Notes: generated from the letters alone by a model not told the origin. A stretch of 64,000 nt of DNA from Lithospermum erythrorhizon (GCA_019722365.1 JADFUC010002358.1:1054001-1118000), one strand, 5' to 3'; counted from the first letter of the stretch, positions 25,557 to 40,900 are shown. Translations and numbers: made by a program.

Positions 25557-27288
25557 TGAACTACCTATTCTCTAACAACCCCCCTTTCCTTCTTTATTTT
25601 TCTCTTTCTCTTTTGGTTAAAATTCAATTGGGATATTTACTCTGTCCCAATGCATATGTATTAAGCCTGAAGGTATATGCTTTTCTGCTTTGGGGACAAA
25701 ATAAAAAATAAAAACCCATCTGCTGTGTTCTTTACATGGAAAGTTACGGTTCATTAAATGTTTTATTTATTAATGATCAAAAATACAAATTATACCATTT
25801 TATAATATATTTATTTCTTCTTTTGATATATTTTAATTAATATGTCTTATTCTTCGAAAAAAAAAAAAAATTAGATTTAATGTCAGTATAGAAGGCTTAT
25901 TTTACCTTTTTTCTTAATTTGTTAATAATTTTGGTACCATCTTAATTCTTAATTAGGTGCATAGAATAAGTTTGATATATTTTTTTATTTTTTAATACAT
26001 GCAGTATTAAAATGATAAATTTAGGTGATGTCTGTCGTTTTAGATTGAAGTGAAATGCATTATAAAATTAATAAAATTAATGAATCGCATCATTAATTAA
26101 CAGTAACCGTTATATTTTTTTACTTCACAGGGACAATGAGATAAATGGGGAAAGTCGTTAAAAGAAGAACGAAATTGAAGTTTAACGTTGAACCAGTAGG
26201 GTATCTCCTATATTAATTTACTTTTGGAGATCAGAACAAAAAACAGAATTTTAATGGATTAGTGACCAACTTTTTTATTTTCTTAGCTAACTAGCATAAA
26301 CTCATGATATTTTCAAATAATTAATTAAGGACTTGTAGACGGCGAGACAATATAATCAATTTCCATAATATTTAGTGTACGTGATTGATAAGAAAGATTC
26401 GTACACATGCAACGTAAAGGAGGTTTGTTAGACGCCAAATTAAATTAAAGTTGAGTTTGATAGTTGATAGTTAACCTACACCACATGAGACGTTCTTGAT
26501 CCTGAATAAAGATAAACAAGAATAACTTTGCGGTGATACTATTAGTTGTTGCTATTTGGGCAACCTACAACTCTCCTGTCTTTGTTGTTAATTGTCCACT
26601 TCTCATAATGTCACAATAATATTGATTGTGGTTTGCCATATTTGTACTATTAACATGCAAAGCATCAAATAAAAGAGAAGGTAAGACTTTTTTTGTTTGT
26701 CCATCATAAAGCCCTTAGAAAATTGTTGTGGAATAGTTATTGCATGAAAAAATTATAACAACAAATAATATTCCAAACAAGATTTTTAATATAATACAGC
26801 AACTATGAATTAAAATTTAGTGGATTTTGGAAATAACTATCCAGTTCAATCCATCTGAAAAATGTACATCAAATAGTATTGAATAGCTACTTCTTTTAAC
26901 TGTATCCTATAATTTTATATTAATTGCATTAAGCATCCCAATATGAAGATCTTATTCATGGATTATGTACATGAATAAATTCCTCTTCAAGTATTGGCTT
27001 AATTCATGTGGTACAAATTTTGTACTCTCAAAGAAGGTATACAAATTCACATGTATCCGTATATATCTACATGCACAATACATAATTTGGACAGAAAACC
27101 ACATTAGAGCAGGATGCTAGCTTGCTCACTCGATCAAAATGGATGCTCCAACGCTAGTGGAGTCTTGATTTTTTTGACAGTGAAAACAAAGAAGTGGGAA
27201 CATACGGTTCTTCTTTATTGGCATGTTGCAACACTACTCAGGCACTCGGTCAATGTAGTATACAGAACTTTAGGAAGTTGCCTTTACT
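25557..27288. other. Intergenic between the CCS1 3' end and the MATE promoter
   Basis: AT-rich, with an A14-type homopolymer near 25857-25870. No gene or element was recognised. Confidence 0.5.
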
Positions 27289-30112
27289 TTAGCCACTGGT
27301 GTTGTCAAGTTGAGTAGATGGAGATGATTCAACTAGTTCAGGCACTTGGTCGAGTAAACGATTCATCTCGTCTGGAAATTCACCCTTGGCTCTATTAGTC
27401 TTGCCTCCTATAAACACAGTTGTTCCATCTTGTAAAGCCCAGATCTTCAATAGTTGCCAAATGAAAGAAGCGTACTAAGTGGTCAGATTGACATCCAAAC
27501 AATATCTCATATGTCAAGAAGACATGGTGAAACCAAGGGAAGAGGATGAAATATTACCTGGGCATGAGACAAATAACTGATGCAGGTTGTGAGCATCAAA
27601 GCACCAAACCCGGCATATACAATTGGCACCCCTGGATCAGTCTGAGGGAAAAGAGTAATATCATTTCCATAAATTAAATGAAGAAGCCTGTTAAAATATA
27701 GCAGTATCCTCTCATTCTAATGATCGTTACCTTCAGTTCAAGGCCAGTACTACCAATTGCATCCACTACAACAATTTTGTTCCCATTTATCTCAATCGGT
27801 AGCTTCGAGTTTGGTCTCCGAACACCAGCAAATTTTCCTTCCTCGTCATACAGGACAATTGATTGCAAATCACGAGCTAACATCGATCTGAGGTTTCATG
27901 AAACTAACTTCTGTCAAGACGTGTGAATTAATTGTTCTTTCTTCGATGAAGTAATTATGTAATGTGGTATACAGTATTATAACTTTTCTACATGCAATAA
28001 TTTGCTATATGAAGTTATGAACACATACATTCCCTTAACTTGAGCAGAGTCTGAATCACCAACAGGGAGAAAAGTTCCATATAGCTTCTTGTCCCCATTA
28101 ATTTTCAGTGGTGCCATTGCCAAATTGAAGGGGCCTTCATCATTTTTCATAACTTGCAGGGCCGAGATACTCCAATCTGTTTGATATATGGTAATTCCTT
28201 CATACCTTAGAGGATCATTTACGCTTATAGTTTTCCTCATTAACTCCTTTCCATTAAGGTCAAACAACGAAATATCAGAACGAAATTGGGAAACCTACAA
28301 CATTAACAAAGAAACGAGTCATAATCTTCAGTAGTAAGAAGATTAACAAGGATGACATAAAGATACCGTCCTCTGAAGGTAGTGGTTGCCTACCTCTCCA
28401 CTGTCATAGTATTCCATGGAAAACTTGTTGATATGAACCTCAGTATTAAACTCTTCTAATGGGGTAGATAGAAATCCGCTTGGTCCTAAAACATCTCCGA
28501 CAACAAAGTTTAAGCCCTGTGGTACTGTTACTGAGCCTCTAAAGCTCCCAGTAGCACTGAGAGTACCTCCAGCCATTACCAGCAACAGAGCTATATGCAC
28601 TCCGATGGGAGCAAAACGGCCAGCCAATCCTTTAAAGGCATATAAAGATGGTCCTTTCGCAAATACCTATGATAGATTTGTGAATCATCAATAGTGGTTG
28701 CTTACTTGCTTTGTAAGTAGTTAAGTCACCTGTTCTTACTATGTAACAACATAATTTAATAGCTAGATTCGACATATAGATTGGAGACGAAAGCCTCATG
28801 ATCAACACACATATATTTCTTAACAAGTGTTACCTTTTGAAACTTTGCAAATCGAAAATCATGCATACAAGCCTATTCATGTCCCTTTATGGACACAAGA
28901 CCGGTAAATCAGTAATCTATTGAAAATATCAGATTTATAACCTGATTTGAAAAATAGCAGCTTACGACAAAGAAAATATAATACTACCTCATATCCGGCA
29001 CCCATCAGGATAATGCCTAAATCTTGGATTGACGCTCTGGGAAGAGTGTCTGAGTATTCCTGTTTACGAATGGCCTCAGCAGATTGAAGAAAAGACCACC
29101 TAAACATATAGGACACTGTAAACTGCACTCTCATAGAGACAAAATTTATAGGAAAAAATTCAGTTTACACACACCTTCTTGCTACCTTCACAAGAGGTAT
29201 CTGTGTTGTGTATGTGCAGGCAATCAGTGATGCCCCCAGCAGTGTCAGTGTACCCAGGAAAATTGGAGAAGAGAACATGTGATCAAAGCCAAGTGTAAGA
29301 ACCCATCTCCAGGTAAAAAATCCAAGGATGGGATTTTCTTCAGGATATTTCTGAAAATAGTAACTTGGAGTCTCTCCTTGATCAATAAAAGTGCCTGGAG
29401 ATCAGAAAAATCGAGGTCTTAGTTTCAGACTTTTTAAGGAACAAATGGGAGAGTGTATAATTCCTATCTCAAAGTAAAGCTCGGAAATTAAATTTAGATC
29501 TTATAAATTGCACATCATCACATTCAATGAGACAACCATACAACAATTTCCTCTTCTATAAAATTTTGCTACTCAATTAGCTTCAACTCATAATATGTTA
29601 TCAACCAATGCTAAATACGATCTTAATTCCTCATACGTACATATTAACTAATTCTACTGCATAGCTATTGATTGAAACCTTGAGTATTATGCGCCTAACA
29701 AAGTAATAAATTTCAAATTTATGCATGAAACGAAAAAGATTAGATTTTTTATACCTAAAGCCATCAAAGCAGCAACAGCAAACATTTCACCAATAGCCAA
29801 AGGCAAATTAGACAAAACAGACAATATCTTCTTTGAAAGTCTCTTCAACCCAAAACCACCACCCTTATTCTTCAATTGAGGGGGTGGAGTATCCGGAACT
29901 CCACCATTTATGTTCCCCTCTGAAACTGATGGAGCTCCACCAGGGTCAACAATTTTGGTGCTCAAAGTGCCATTTTTCTTGGTTTTGAGGTTACAAGAAA
30001 CAGTGAAAGAGAATACCAAGTTCCTGCAACTATATGAATGTGAATTCTTGAAAAGGTGAAAAGGGGTGTTTTGGGGTCTTGCAATTATGTTGAGAGTCTG
30101 CATTGATTTCAA
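27289..30112 (-). CDS. CCS1: Cytochrome c biogenesis protein CCS1 (ResB family), chloroplastic
   Basis: Eight exons in phase: 30112-29755, 29394-29175, 29099-28988, 28666-28394, 28294-28029, 27887-27731, 27641-27558 and 27444-27289, giving 541 aa, close to the roughly 550 aa usual for plants. CCS1 works with CcsA in the thylakoid System II pathway that carries and attaches haem to plastid c-type cytochromes. The first 85 or so residues are basic and Ser/Thr/Pro-rich, as for a transit peptide. Membrane segments: [58 protein letters not shown] (with a His) and [17 protein letters not shown]. Between the third and fourth lies the large lumenal ResB domain ([20 protein letters not shown]). No lesions were seen. 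Confidence 0.96.
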
Positions 30113-31229
30113 AAAATGTATGAATTTGTACCAAAATTTGAAAGCTTTTTTTTTTGTTCAGAAGAGCTTTTCAGACAATGCAGGAAGTGTCTGGTGGTTG
30201 ATAAAAGTGCAGTTTATCGTTATAGATGATGATACTCTTGGACTTGAGATGTTATCACTGCAAAGCAGTAAGTGTTTGGGGTGAAATAAGTATTTTAGTA
30301 CTCACTGTTGTAAAGTGTGGTAATTAAAAATTATGTTCGAAATTAAAATAGTCATTTCGGTATTTATTAGTCAACGCTATAAAATATAAAGGCACAAATC
30401 TAGAAGTATCTCAACAAAGCAATCAATAGATATTTGTTAGCTCTGAGCCTTGTTCTAGTATCTAAATTAGAAAAACTATAATTATCTAAAAAAAAAACAA
30501 ATCAATAGAAATTTATTAGAGATTATCAAAACATCATATATTCGAGGATAGTATTGGATTTTGTTAATATAGTTTAATCCATATATTGATGTTGCGATAC
30601 TCATAAATATGAAATCCCATTTTCTACATTGGTGGGAAATTTAACAATTACCAATGATGTGAATAATTCATGTTTGATTTTTATTTTGGAGTAAAATACC
30701 ATTGGTGAAATAGTGTCAAGTGGGGATAAAGATGGTTATGTGTTATTGGAAAATGTATTCATAAAGCTCCTAAACTTCCATTTCAAGGATTAGATTAATT
30801 TATTATCACATCATTTTATGAATTTAACAATAGTAATGACATTGCATCTTTTCAAGCTCCAAAATGCAGCCAGTCATCTACACATTAGCTCTTCTAGTGT
30901 GTGCAACCTTAAATTATATGGTTAACCAAAATTGAACTTTGCAGTCGTTTCTATGAAGAATGATTTCAAAACCTCTAATGGTTTTTGTTTATTCCAATCC
31001 AAACCAAATCAAGTCTTATTCTCTAAATAAAATTATCTATATAAACACGATGTCTCTATTCAACACTATATTGGATCATCTTTTCCGACGTCTCCATTTT
31101 TCTCCCCGAGTACCACTAGTAGAATTTATGGAAATGTATATTAGGCTAGTTTCTAGCACATATAGACATAGAAATTTGGAAATCCCACAAACCTACATTA
31201 TTCAGAGGGTAGAATTGCCCTCTTTACCT
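30113..31229. other. Intergenic, CCS1 promoter side
   Basis: AT-rich, without a gene or identifiable repeat. Confidence 0.5.
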
Positions 31230-31890
31230 CTAACCAATTAGCAACATGATTAGTAGAAAACCGAGAATCAAGAGCAACATCTTCAACATAAACCTTGTTC
31301 CCTCGACATGAAGTGAATGATTGAAACCATGAACATAGCCCCCGTGAAAAGAACTAGAGAACATGTATGGAACTCCCGTTGTCGCCCCATACACAGTAGC
31401 ATCATGAAACCCGTGCACCTGAAGGTTGAAAAAGGAGGGTATTGCGCCGAATAATGCAGAGAGAGTAAGATTACCAAATCTTGCAGCCGCCATTGGGCTG
31501 TAACCTGCACCGGGGTCCAACTCATCTTGGCGGAAATAATTAATATCAACATGGGGAGTTGTTTGAGGTCTCTGTCCAGCGGGGCGATTTGGAATATCCA
31601 CCCCAGGGACTAGTCGATGTCTTGGGTCAACGCTTGATTTACCCCTACCATAGATTGGTACTAATTTCTCTTCACTCTTTACAAGGCCTGCTGGTAAGAA
31701 TTCATGAGAATGAGAATGAACTTGCAGCCATTGGTAAAGGCATGGCCAACAATACAAATGACACAGAGATTAGGGTGGATCTTAGACTAAATGAAACAGA
31801 TGTACATTCAAAGTTACCAGCATCACATTTGACATCAGCCTCGGGGGTCATGGCACGAACCACATCACTTACACCACAATCCATATGCAC
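31230..31890 (-). pseudogene. RMA-type ER-anchored RING E3 ligase gene with a damaged RING
   Basis: Plant RMA proteins are small, intronless RING-H2-like E3 ligases held in the ER membrane by a C-terminal helix. The N-terminus (from 31890: DVVRAMTPEADVKCDAGNFEC) is in frame. So is the long C-terminal part from 31757: YCWPCLYQWLQVHSHSHE, EEKLVPIYGRGKSS, VPGVDIPNRPAGQRPQT, NLTLSALFGAIPSFFNLQVH, and the anchor MLLLILGFLLIMLLIG. Between about 31820 and 31690 the RING is broken. The first ligand pair is lost through about five 1-bp deletions and a TAA, and the final CPVC pair reads FLPA. Only the middle H-x2-C-x2-C survives. Everything outside this 130-bp stretch is clean. This is either a dead gene or a local consensus error. 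Confidence 0.75.
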
Positions 31891-34800
31891 TATCCAAAAC
31901 CTTAAAGCCTGCTATTTATTGAAGTGCAATACATTGTCAAAAACATGAAACTCAGTCTCGACATTAAGGACAGAAATAAATAAATAAATGCATCCAACAC
32001 TCAGATTCCAAAAGAAATACAGTCTCGACATTGAACATATAATGTTCTTGTGATTCAGATACCGACATCTATATATCATATAATCCACAAACATCTGCTC
32101 CAATAAATCGCACATATAAGGAAATTAAAGTTCACATGAGATATCTGATTAACATAGATCAAAATCAGACATGATATCGAAAACTCAGAGAGTATCAGCA
32201 AATGCTAATTCTATTGGAAAAGAGCAAAGATAGACATAAATTCAACTGCATATTTATGAACAATTGTTCTGTTCTGGTCGAGCCACACACGTCCATGGCT
32301 TGACATATGTACAGATAAATGCAAGTGGTGAAAACCTATTAATCATGAATGAAATGATAGTAGTTGCAAATTTGCAATTGAAGCAAAAACAACATGAACT
32401 ATATGATAGTAGTTCCAATAGAAGCAACATACTTTAACATATACGAGTAATATCTTACACAGAATAGGATATCTAGCCAATGTGTCGACTTCCTCGGCAG
32501 ACCTGGACTCTTCTTAACACAGAAACACTTTATTTAATGTACATGAACATCTTATCCTCACCCCACAACCCATTTCTCCAAAACAAACAAGATAGTAAAA
32601 CTAAATCCCATAAAGATTATGATCCCAATCAATTGCATAACCAATCCTGAACAAAAGTAAATAAGTATACCACCATCAAAGTATGCAATTTAGACCATTA
32701 TTACCATCTGTATATATAAACAACCACTTACACGTCAAATCTGGCAAATCCCAACTCTATATTTTTTACAAAATCCCAATAAAAAATTCTAATCAACTAA
32801 AAAATAGCCTTTACTATAAAAATGCCATCTTTTTAATACAATGTTACTTTATTATCTAGTCAAGTAAGGCTAGCTGAAATAGAACAGCAAATTGAAGAAT
32901 ATTGAAATGAAACCTGAAAATGGAAAGTGGACAAATAATTTGGGACAGTGGAGAGGGAGATGAAACATGTGGTTTTAAGGAGCGTGAATTGTCGGTAGGT
33001 AAATTTGGTCACTCTATAATTGTCGCAACTAATAATCAAAGCTTTCATCTTATATTGTGGAAGAGTAATTATTACTACCTCCGTTTCTTTTTTTTTGCTT
33101 TTTTAAAAAAGCCTCTCTGTCAATCCATTAAATGATTAGGCCATGTGTCAAGTCATTTGAAGAGCGCCACAACATTTTCTTGATGTTCTCGATTACTACC
33201 TCCATTTCATTTCAACTAATAATCAAAGCTTTCAATACCAGTCCAATCATGAGGAGGTAATTATTACTAATTTCAATTTAACCAAGTTAATACTTCCTAT
33301 TTCGTTATTTAACTTTACATTTATGTAAAATGATCAATAAATTTAAATAGTACATACCACACATTTATATGTTGTTATGTTACACTTTAATAATAAAATA
33401 TTAAAATAAGAATAATTTGTAATCGAAATTAAATATTTTTAATTAATAAGTCAATACTATTAAATGAAGGTACTAATTTCTATTAATAATATAATTAATT
33501 ATTGGATTGTTAGGTGGGCCAGTCCAACTAATTGCAATTCATTATAAGTGATTGTTTCGTTTATCGATGTAAGCTTTTGCGTGAAATTTGTTTTATTTAC
33601 AATATTTACTAACTACATTGGTTGTTAACTTCTATAAATAAAAATTATATAATTAATAATTGCCTTAATAAAATATTTTTCTTCTAAACAATCAAATAAA
33701 TAAGCGAACACAATATTTTTATTCGAGTCAGACGGTGCTTCAGTCTTTACTCTTTGGCTCTAAGTTATTTGATGGATGTAAAATGGGATAAATGAGAGTT
33801 TTGTAAAGCATAAAGGCATACAATTTTCAGGATTTTCCCAATGAAAGGCGACATGCGTGGTGTGTGTGGATGTTATCTTCGACTCTTCCTGGGAACGTAC
33901 ATGCATGTGTCACTCTCCATGTAGGCTTTGGATACCAATTTATAGATATTCTTTATCAAAATCATATTTTAACTGGAAATGGAATGCCAATTTTTACTTT
34001 AACAATCAAATTTCTATTCATTAAACTAAACCGATTGCAAGCCGACAAAATACTCACATTTTAACAGTGTACTCTATCGATCAAAGTTTCTAATAAAATG
34101 AGACTTAACATAATGTTTTACTTAAATGGCATTTTAACAGTATACTCCATCCATCTCAATTTCTAATGAATATACAACTTACCATAATATTTTATGTCAG
34201 TTTAAATTTACATCTATCTTTTAATTTTTCTCCTCCATTTCTATATGTTGCCTTTTCGTTAAAATAGGAATTTTCCGGAGTCCTCAAATATGAACAAAAA
34301 ACAACTTCCTTAAAATAAAGGATGGAGGGTCTAAAAGAAAGATCAAGATCGGTAACTACGAAAAGTATGTTGGTCTAACTAGAATTTCCAGTTCAAATTT
34401 AGAATAATCTTACATCTAGATGGATTAATGGTCATAATTGTATATGTTGTCATGAGACTGACTTGTGCAAACTCGTCAAATATATGTATATGCTTACATC
34501 TAGATGGATTAATGGTCGTAATTGTAACTAAGGACAATCCGCAAGGAATTGATGTACCATCAAAATCGATTAGCACAAGGGGAATTTTCTGTCAATTTGC
34601 CATGTTGCTATGACCCTATTGGTAAACATACAGATGAGTAAACATACAAATTGTGTGAAGCAAAGTGACGTAAAAGAAAACATTTGCTGAAGTACTTTCC
34701 AACAAAAAATTCTTCAAGTATTGGGTTCACTTGCTTAACTCAGAACAAAAGCAATCAACCATGCACGCAAGTAACCAACGTTTCCAGAAAAAATGTATTG

Positions 34801-34980
34801 TAGGACTCTATTCCACAAGCAAGGGCTTTCTCCGGCACGTTATACAGGTACCATTCACAGCATTCTATAATTTTACCTGTTAAACATTGAACAACTGATG
34901 GCTTTACAACATGAAAAGATTAAGTTTTTTGCTCAAAAGTGAAATAATAGTGTCTCACCCCCATGAGGCCATGAACATGT
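31891..34980. other. Intergenic, rich in small repeats
   Basis: No gene. AACTAATAATCAAAGCTTTCA occurs at about 33027 and 33216, bracketing sequence with CTACCTCCGTTTC / CTACCTCCATTTC MITE-type ends. ATTTTAACAG is repeated at 34058 and 34131 with related flanks (73-bp period). CTTACATCTAGATGGATTAA occurs at 34409 and 34493 (84-bp period, about 34 bp matching). The part near 31891-32900 may hold the 5' untranslated region of the RMA gene. Confidence 0.55.
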
Positions 34981-37900
34981 TCAACCCTGCTTTATAATCA
35001 GCTCGATGTCGGCTCCCACTTCAGAAATCTTCTCGTCTTTAGATGCTTTGGCTGTTTGGGCAATACTATCAACATCGAAGTCCAATGCTATTTTCCTAAC
35101 AAGCCCTTCAACCATCTGAATTGCACAAAGAAACATCTCTAAAATAAGTGATGGTGCAGCTAGCTAGCAAATGTATGCTGCAGATTGATTACACGGTCGA
35201 CATTTGTTATCATTCATAAATTGCTTCTCATGATATTAAGTTATACTTCCTCAGTTTTTATTTGAACGACCTACTTCCTAAAATAATGTGTACAAATAAT
35301 GCAAATATTGCTTATTTTCAACATTTGCCACCTTTGCCATTTCACGCTAGTGTAGTATTACAAATTTGTCACCTTTTATCTGTACACCCATATTTTTAAT
35401 TTTGAACAAAAAGTATCATAACACATTTACAGCCACAATGCTTAATTTTTGGGGAAAAAGTCAAGGTATGTCATTCAAATAAAAAAGAAGGAACTATTAT
35501 GTCTAATCCCAAAAAATTTAGGCAATTCACCATGCAGTAAGACCAAAAACACAAGGTTGTACATTAAACATACTAGTGATCCGATGGTGACGAGAGCTCG
35601 AAACTCCGAATCAGATCCCAAACTCTCCCCTTCTGCAATCTATGGAAGGGAATATGGAAATATAGTAAGAACCACAAAAGTATCATATTTCCTTCTCAGA
35701 TGAGCAAGTAACTATATTACTGGAACACAAGTAACTTTCAGACGACCACGTAATGATATTTCTGAAATTTTCAGACGAGCAAAAAAATTATTTCATAATC
35801 CTTTGTTATCCCCAAAGGGAATCCGAATTTTAATCTTACCACAAGTGCGGCTGAAAGAACTTGGGATTGACCTTCTTCATCTTTTTTCTCAATCAGAAGA
35901 ACCGCATAACTGCAAATATTAAAAGAAAATGGATGCACGTGAACTAAAAATATATTATCATCTCAGGAGTTCAAGTAGTTTGGAGTATTTGAGCTAGACT
36001 GGTGTAAGATAGTCAGATGAAAGTATATTGCTACTTATATCAAATTGTCTTGAGGATTTGACTTTCTGAGAAACACTGTCTCAAGAGGAAGTTGTAAAAG
36101 ACAACTCAGAGAAGCTGGAGATCAAGAAACATTGTTCTTAACGAAGTCCGTTCTTTATATCAAATTCTCTTGATTATCTACTTCATGAGAAACATTTTCT
36201 CAATAGATGAAGCTGAGAAAGACAACTCAGAGAAGCCAGAAGATCAGGCAACTGTGGACTTAACAAATGTAAAATCAAGCAGTTGCACAGAAATAGCACC
36301 AAAAGGGATTCATCAAAGATGCAAAACATAATCATATAAAATTTAGTAAAAGGAACAAAGAAAACTAAATATAAAAACAAAATTATACATACATACGATA
36401 AACGTAATGGAATAATATGCAACTTACTTAAGTATCAATGTCGAATATGACAATTGGATGTTCTTGTTTGACGATGAGGAACAATTTGAAAAAGCATCAA
36501 GAATCTGCAGAATTAACGAACAAAACTGACTCGTAAAAGGATCAATGTGTTATACTGACCGGACTGATAGTCTCATGATATCGGAAATACATGTAGAACC
36601 ACAATCTCTGGATCCAGTCCACATATATAAGATTAGTAGATATTTAACTATTTAATACAATCTAATCTTATTATACATGCACAACCTATTGTATCAACTA
36701 ACCTCACCACGATGCTTTTGTAACCAGCCATGGTAACTTGAACTCTTGAAGAGGTTAGTTACAACACGGATACATGTCAAGACATTTGCAGGAAGAGGAT
36801 TTTCAGTGACTCTCTTTATCAGCCCCAAGAAGATATCTAGTAAAACAAGATAAAGACAAGAAACAGATGAACAGAATGTAACTTATGTTAATACACAAGT
36901 AAATATAAATAGTACTATTTCAGCACAATGTCGAATGACAGTGAGCCAAAGCTGTTATCTGGACCAGGTTACCAAAAAGCATTGTAAGCGAAGTACACCC
37001 ACCATGACTTTAAGAGTAAAATATGAGGAAATTAAGGTTCAGCTAAGGATAGATTAACATAAATATAAAGCATAAACCGTTATCATGATACAAATTGATT
37101 AGGTACCATTTTCAACATCAACGTGTTTTAGTAGCACAGTTGCGCCATCTGGATGCAAAATCATCATCCTCAGAACATCAATAACTGGAAAAAGGGAAAC
37201 GTGTTGATTAGGTCTAGCCAATGAAGTAAGGGTAATGTCCTAACTTATGTGGTTGACAAGCTGCCAACACATATCAATAGCATCATAATAAAATTAAAAA
37301 ATAAATACAAATGAAAAAAAGTCAAAGAGACATTCATCTACTTTATAAACGATATATTCAACTTGTATGTCAAGCTACTCATACTTTAATGAAATTTCCC
37401 CAGAAAATGGAGGGAACTCTTATGAAAAACTGACTAGTTAAATAATCATTTCTGCTATGAAAATCATTCAATATTAACGTTCTCCTAATAATGCATGTTA
37501 ATGTTTAATGTTAGACTAAGTTAACTAATATCTGACAGCAATCCCTCCAACATATGCTAAGATGAGTCAATGTCGGATAAAGGTTGAAGGGGTCCACTGG
37601 TTAGCAGTAAGATTACCTGGAAAAAGCATTTCATTTGGCCATATTGTCAGCATTTTCAGCACCAAAGTAACATCAATATCTGAAAATTTACTGCAGTGAT
37701 AATGTGATGTATCCTTCAAAACCGTAATAATAGCGCTGACTCTTGAAGTGTCGACTTCAGTAAATGATAAATGATGCCTCTCCTTTAGTAGAAAAAAACA
37801 CTAGTCAAATTAACTAATTTATAACATAAACTTTGAAACTTCAACCCTTTTCAAGTTTATTTACAGAATCAATATATATTATTGAAGCAGAAAGCTTACA

Positions 37901-40900
37901 GAGTCAGAAAACAGAGTTTCGTTGAATTCCAAGATCTTCTTGAGGATACCATCAAACTGAGCCGCGTCAAAGACAAGCATTCCCTTCTAAAATTGAGACC
38001 ATCAGTTTATAAGGGATATGGTCTCAACATAATTATAAAACTGAAATATTTTCATGTCCTTAATAACATATTGAATAACTAAAAAACACAAGTTAAATGA
38101 AACAGAACTAAGTTTGATGAACTATTTCAGCACTTTACCCAAGAAATAATCTAGCATGAAGCTAATATAATATAAGCTTTAAAGAATCAGCAACAGCAGA
38201 TATTGATTGTCAGAACAGTTGAATGAGATCTTCAGAACAAAACTTGATTACGACTTCAGAGAACAGGGAAACGAGTAATGGATTGTCATTTGTCAATATG
38301 ATGAAATTCAATAAAATTTTCAGCTTAATGTAGACAAGAGATCAACAAACTCCGTAATGCAAGTGACCACATTTTGAGTTCAAATAAAACTAGTACAATC
38401 AGTAATATAAAAAACTAAAATACATCAAATCAGCAATAATATATCTAAATTGTAAATGGTAAACCAACTTTATACAAAAAAAAAAAAAATTGGTACATGG
38501 AGTAAAGGAAGAAAGAGAAAGGATAACTGATGGAACCTTCGGTATATGCTTGAATTTTGGCTTTGAAGCACTAGCTGTCAAAAAAAGAGAAACCACTTTA
38601 TGTCAAATTCAACACCCTAAAGGATAACTGGTTTCCCAACTACAGATGAATTGTAAGTTTGTAACATTAGAATAAAGGCATACCAGAGGAGTTGGAAGGT
38701 TGTCCAGGGACATATGCACTAGCTGAATAATTAGGAAAAAAACCTCGTCAGAGATGGACAAAAAAATAATTGAAAGGATAATAATGATAAATAAAAAATA
38801 ATGATTACAGCAGATATATAAAATTTATGGCAGTTGAAAATCTTACATCCCGTGTAGGGATCACGAAAAGATGGGTTCAGATCGATGTCTTTTTGTCCAG
38901 TGTTTTGCATTATAAAAGCCACAACTTGCTCACGGTAAGACAGAGGAAGATTCTCCTTCATTAGCCATTTTTCAGCAGTGTCATATGGATTATCTGAAAG
39001 TGGATCAGTCGCATCACTGTAATATATCAACTGATATGACACTTTACTATGGAATATTCTCTAAAAAAATTAGGATTAGCTGTACCTGATCGGTTATATG
39101 GCAATTTTCGTACAGGTTCACCATCTCCAATATCAACATCAAATACTGAAAGACGGAATGGGCAAGATTTTCATTCTGATGGAAAGTTCAAGACAAAGGA
39201 AACTCTAACAGGGACACTAACCATAATCATACTGAATTCCATCATGTATTGAACGCTTCATACTATCAACCGGTCCATCAACAACTTCACCAATCTAAAG
39301 AAGGTATAGATGAAACCATAGAATGCAGCTTGCATCAACACAGATAATGATTTGACAAGTAGATAACAGTACACGTTCTTTTTCTTATCTCACTACTCAC
39401 ATTATAAAAGTACTCCTACTCTGCAATACTAACTCTATATCTACTAATTTCCATGGACGTTCTAGGCAAAGATGTACATGGATTAATAGATTGATTACTT
39501 CTTAAACCAAAGTTGAATAATTAACCAACTAGAAAAACATTTTAAAAGATGTTAACACAATTTAATGAATATTACTTTGTCCCACTTGAAGTCCTTCAGA
39601 TTCCATGAATAAGCCACACCATTCTCCCCAACTCGGACAACTTTTGTTTGCCCATCTTGTGTGCCTGATCAAAATAATTTTAGTCAACAAAGAATCTCAG
39701 TTATCACTGAGATATTTTATTGTAACAACAAGAAGCAACTGGGGTAAAAGATCAAAAGAATGGTGTATAAGTTCCCATTTCCTACCCTACCAAGCCTAAA
39801 TTCGGTACTTACAGTTCAGTTAATATACATCGCTAACTTCTATTTATTTGTACAAGTGACATGACTTTACAACCACCTCCACCTTTAGAATATGAAAGAC
39901 TATTCTTAGGCTTAAAGTCGGTCATGCACCATTCAATTGTACTATTTCACTCATATCCATGGCTATTGATAATCTTTTTACACAATATTTTAACACTGCA
40001 TGACTAGTTCCAAACCTGGACTTTGAAGCGCCTCCAGCCCTGGCAACTCTTCCAGCTTCAAGCCACCAACTCTTTTTCTAGCATCGACAGATATGCAATA
40101 CAATACCATGATTAACATAGATGGTCTTAGAAAGGTAAGAATTATTCCTACATGGCTACTATAACAATACCAATGCCTGATGTATCTTACAACTTCTACG
40201 ACAACAATAAATACAACTTTCATGGACAGAAAAGGAGAAAAAAGGCCAAATCAAATCTTATAATATAATGCATTTCACAGAATTCCACAGATAAGACAAT
40301 GTGCTAATCAGAAAGGGTCTAAAAAGAATGACCTGATTAACAAACTAAAATAGTTCTAATGGGGCATAGACATTAGGTTTCCATGTCCTGTGGAGTCAAC
40401 AATTTTATATTCTCTGGCTCTTGGATTTAATGGAATAAATCAAAATGGCTCATTACACTACCTAACATAGGACTTGTATGAAAGAGAAAAATTAGTAGTC
40501 ATGTTCATTTAATCCTAATAACTAAAAAAATGCAATACTGCATCCTATAAAATGGGGGGGCTTCACTTGCTATAACGGTGCAAAAAAATTTCAAAATGCC
40601 AATAACAACAGGAATTTCCTTACAAAAAATCCAGAGGAAAGATAGCTGAAAACTCTCGCAGAAAGACTATATTTGGTTCAGTATTTTATGGTGAAAGCAG
40701 AAGTCTAAACACAACTTGAGGAAGAATGACCAATAAGAAAAAAGATTGTGACAGAGGACTAGATGGTTTACAAAATGGAATTACAAACTCAGGAATTTTT
40801 GTGTGGAAGAATGGTGATACATGCAATACCTACTAATCTTATATTGAGAAATCTGGGAAGCATATGTTTCAAGTTCTGTTGTGTCAGCAAGCTTGTCTTG

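Noticed and set aside
39981..40223. Extended frames in PLAA introns that look like extra exons
   Set aside because: The splice-phase chain is complete without them, and the protein already matches the family length.
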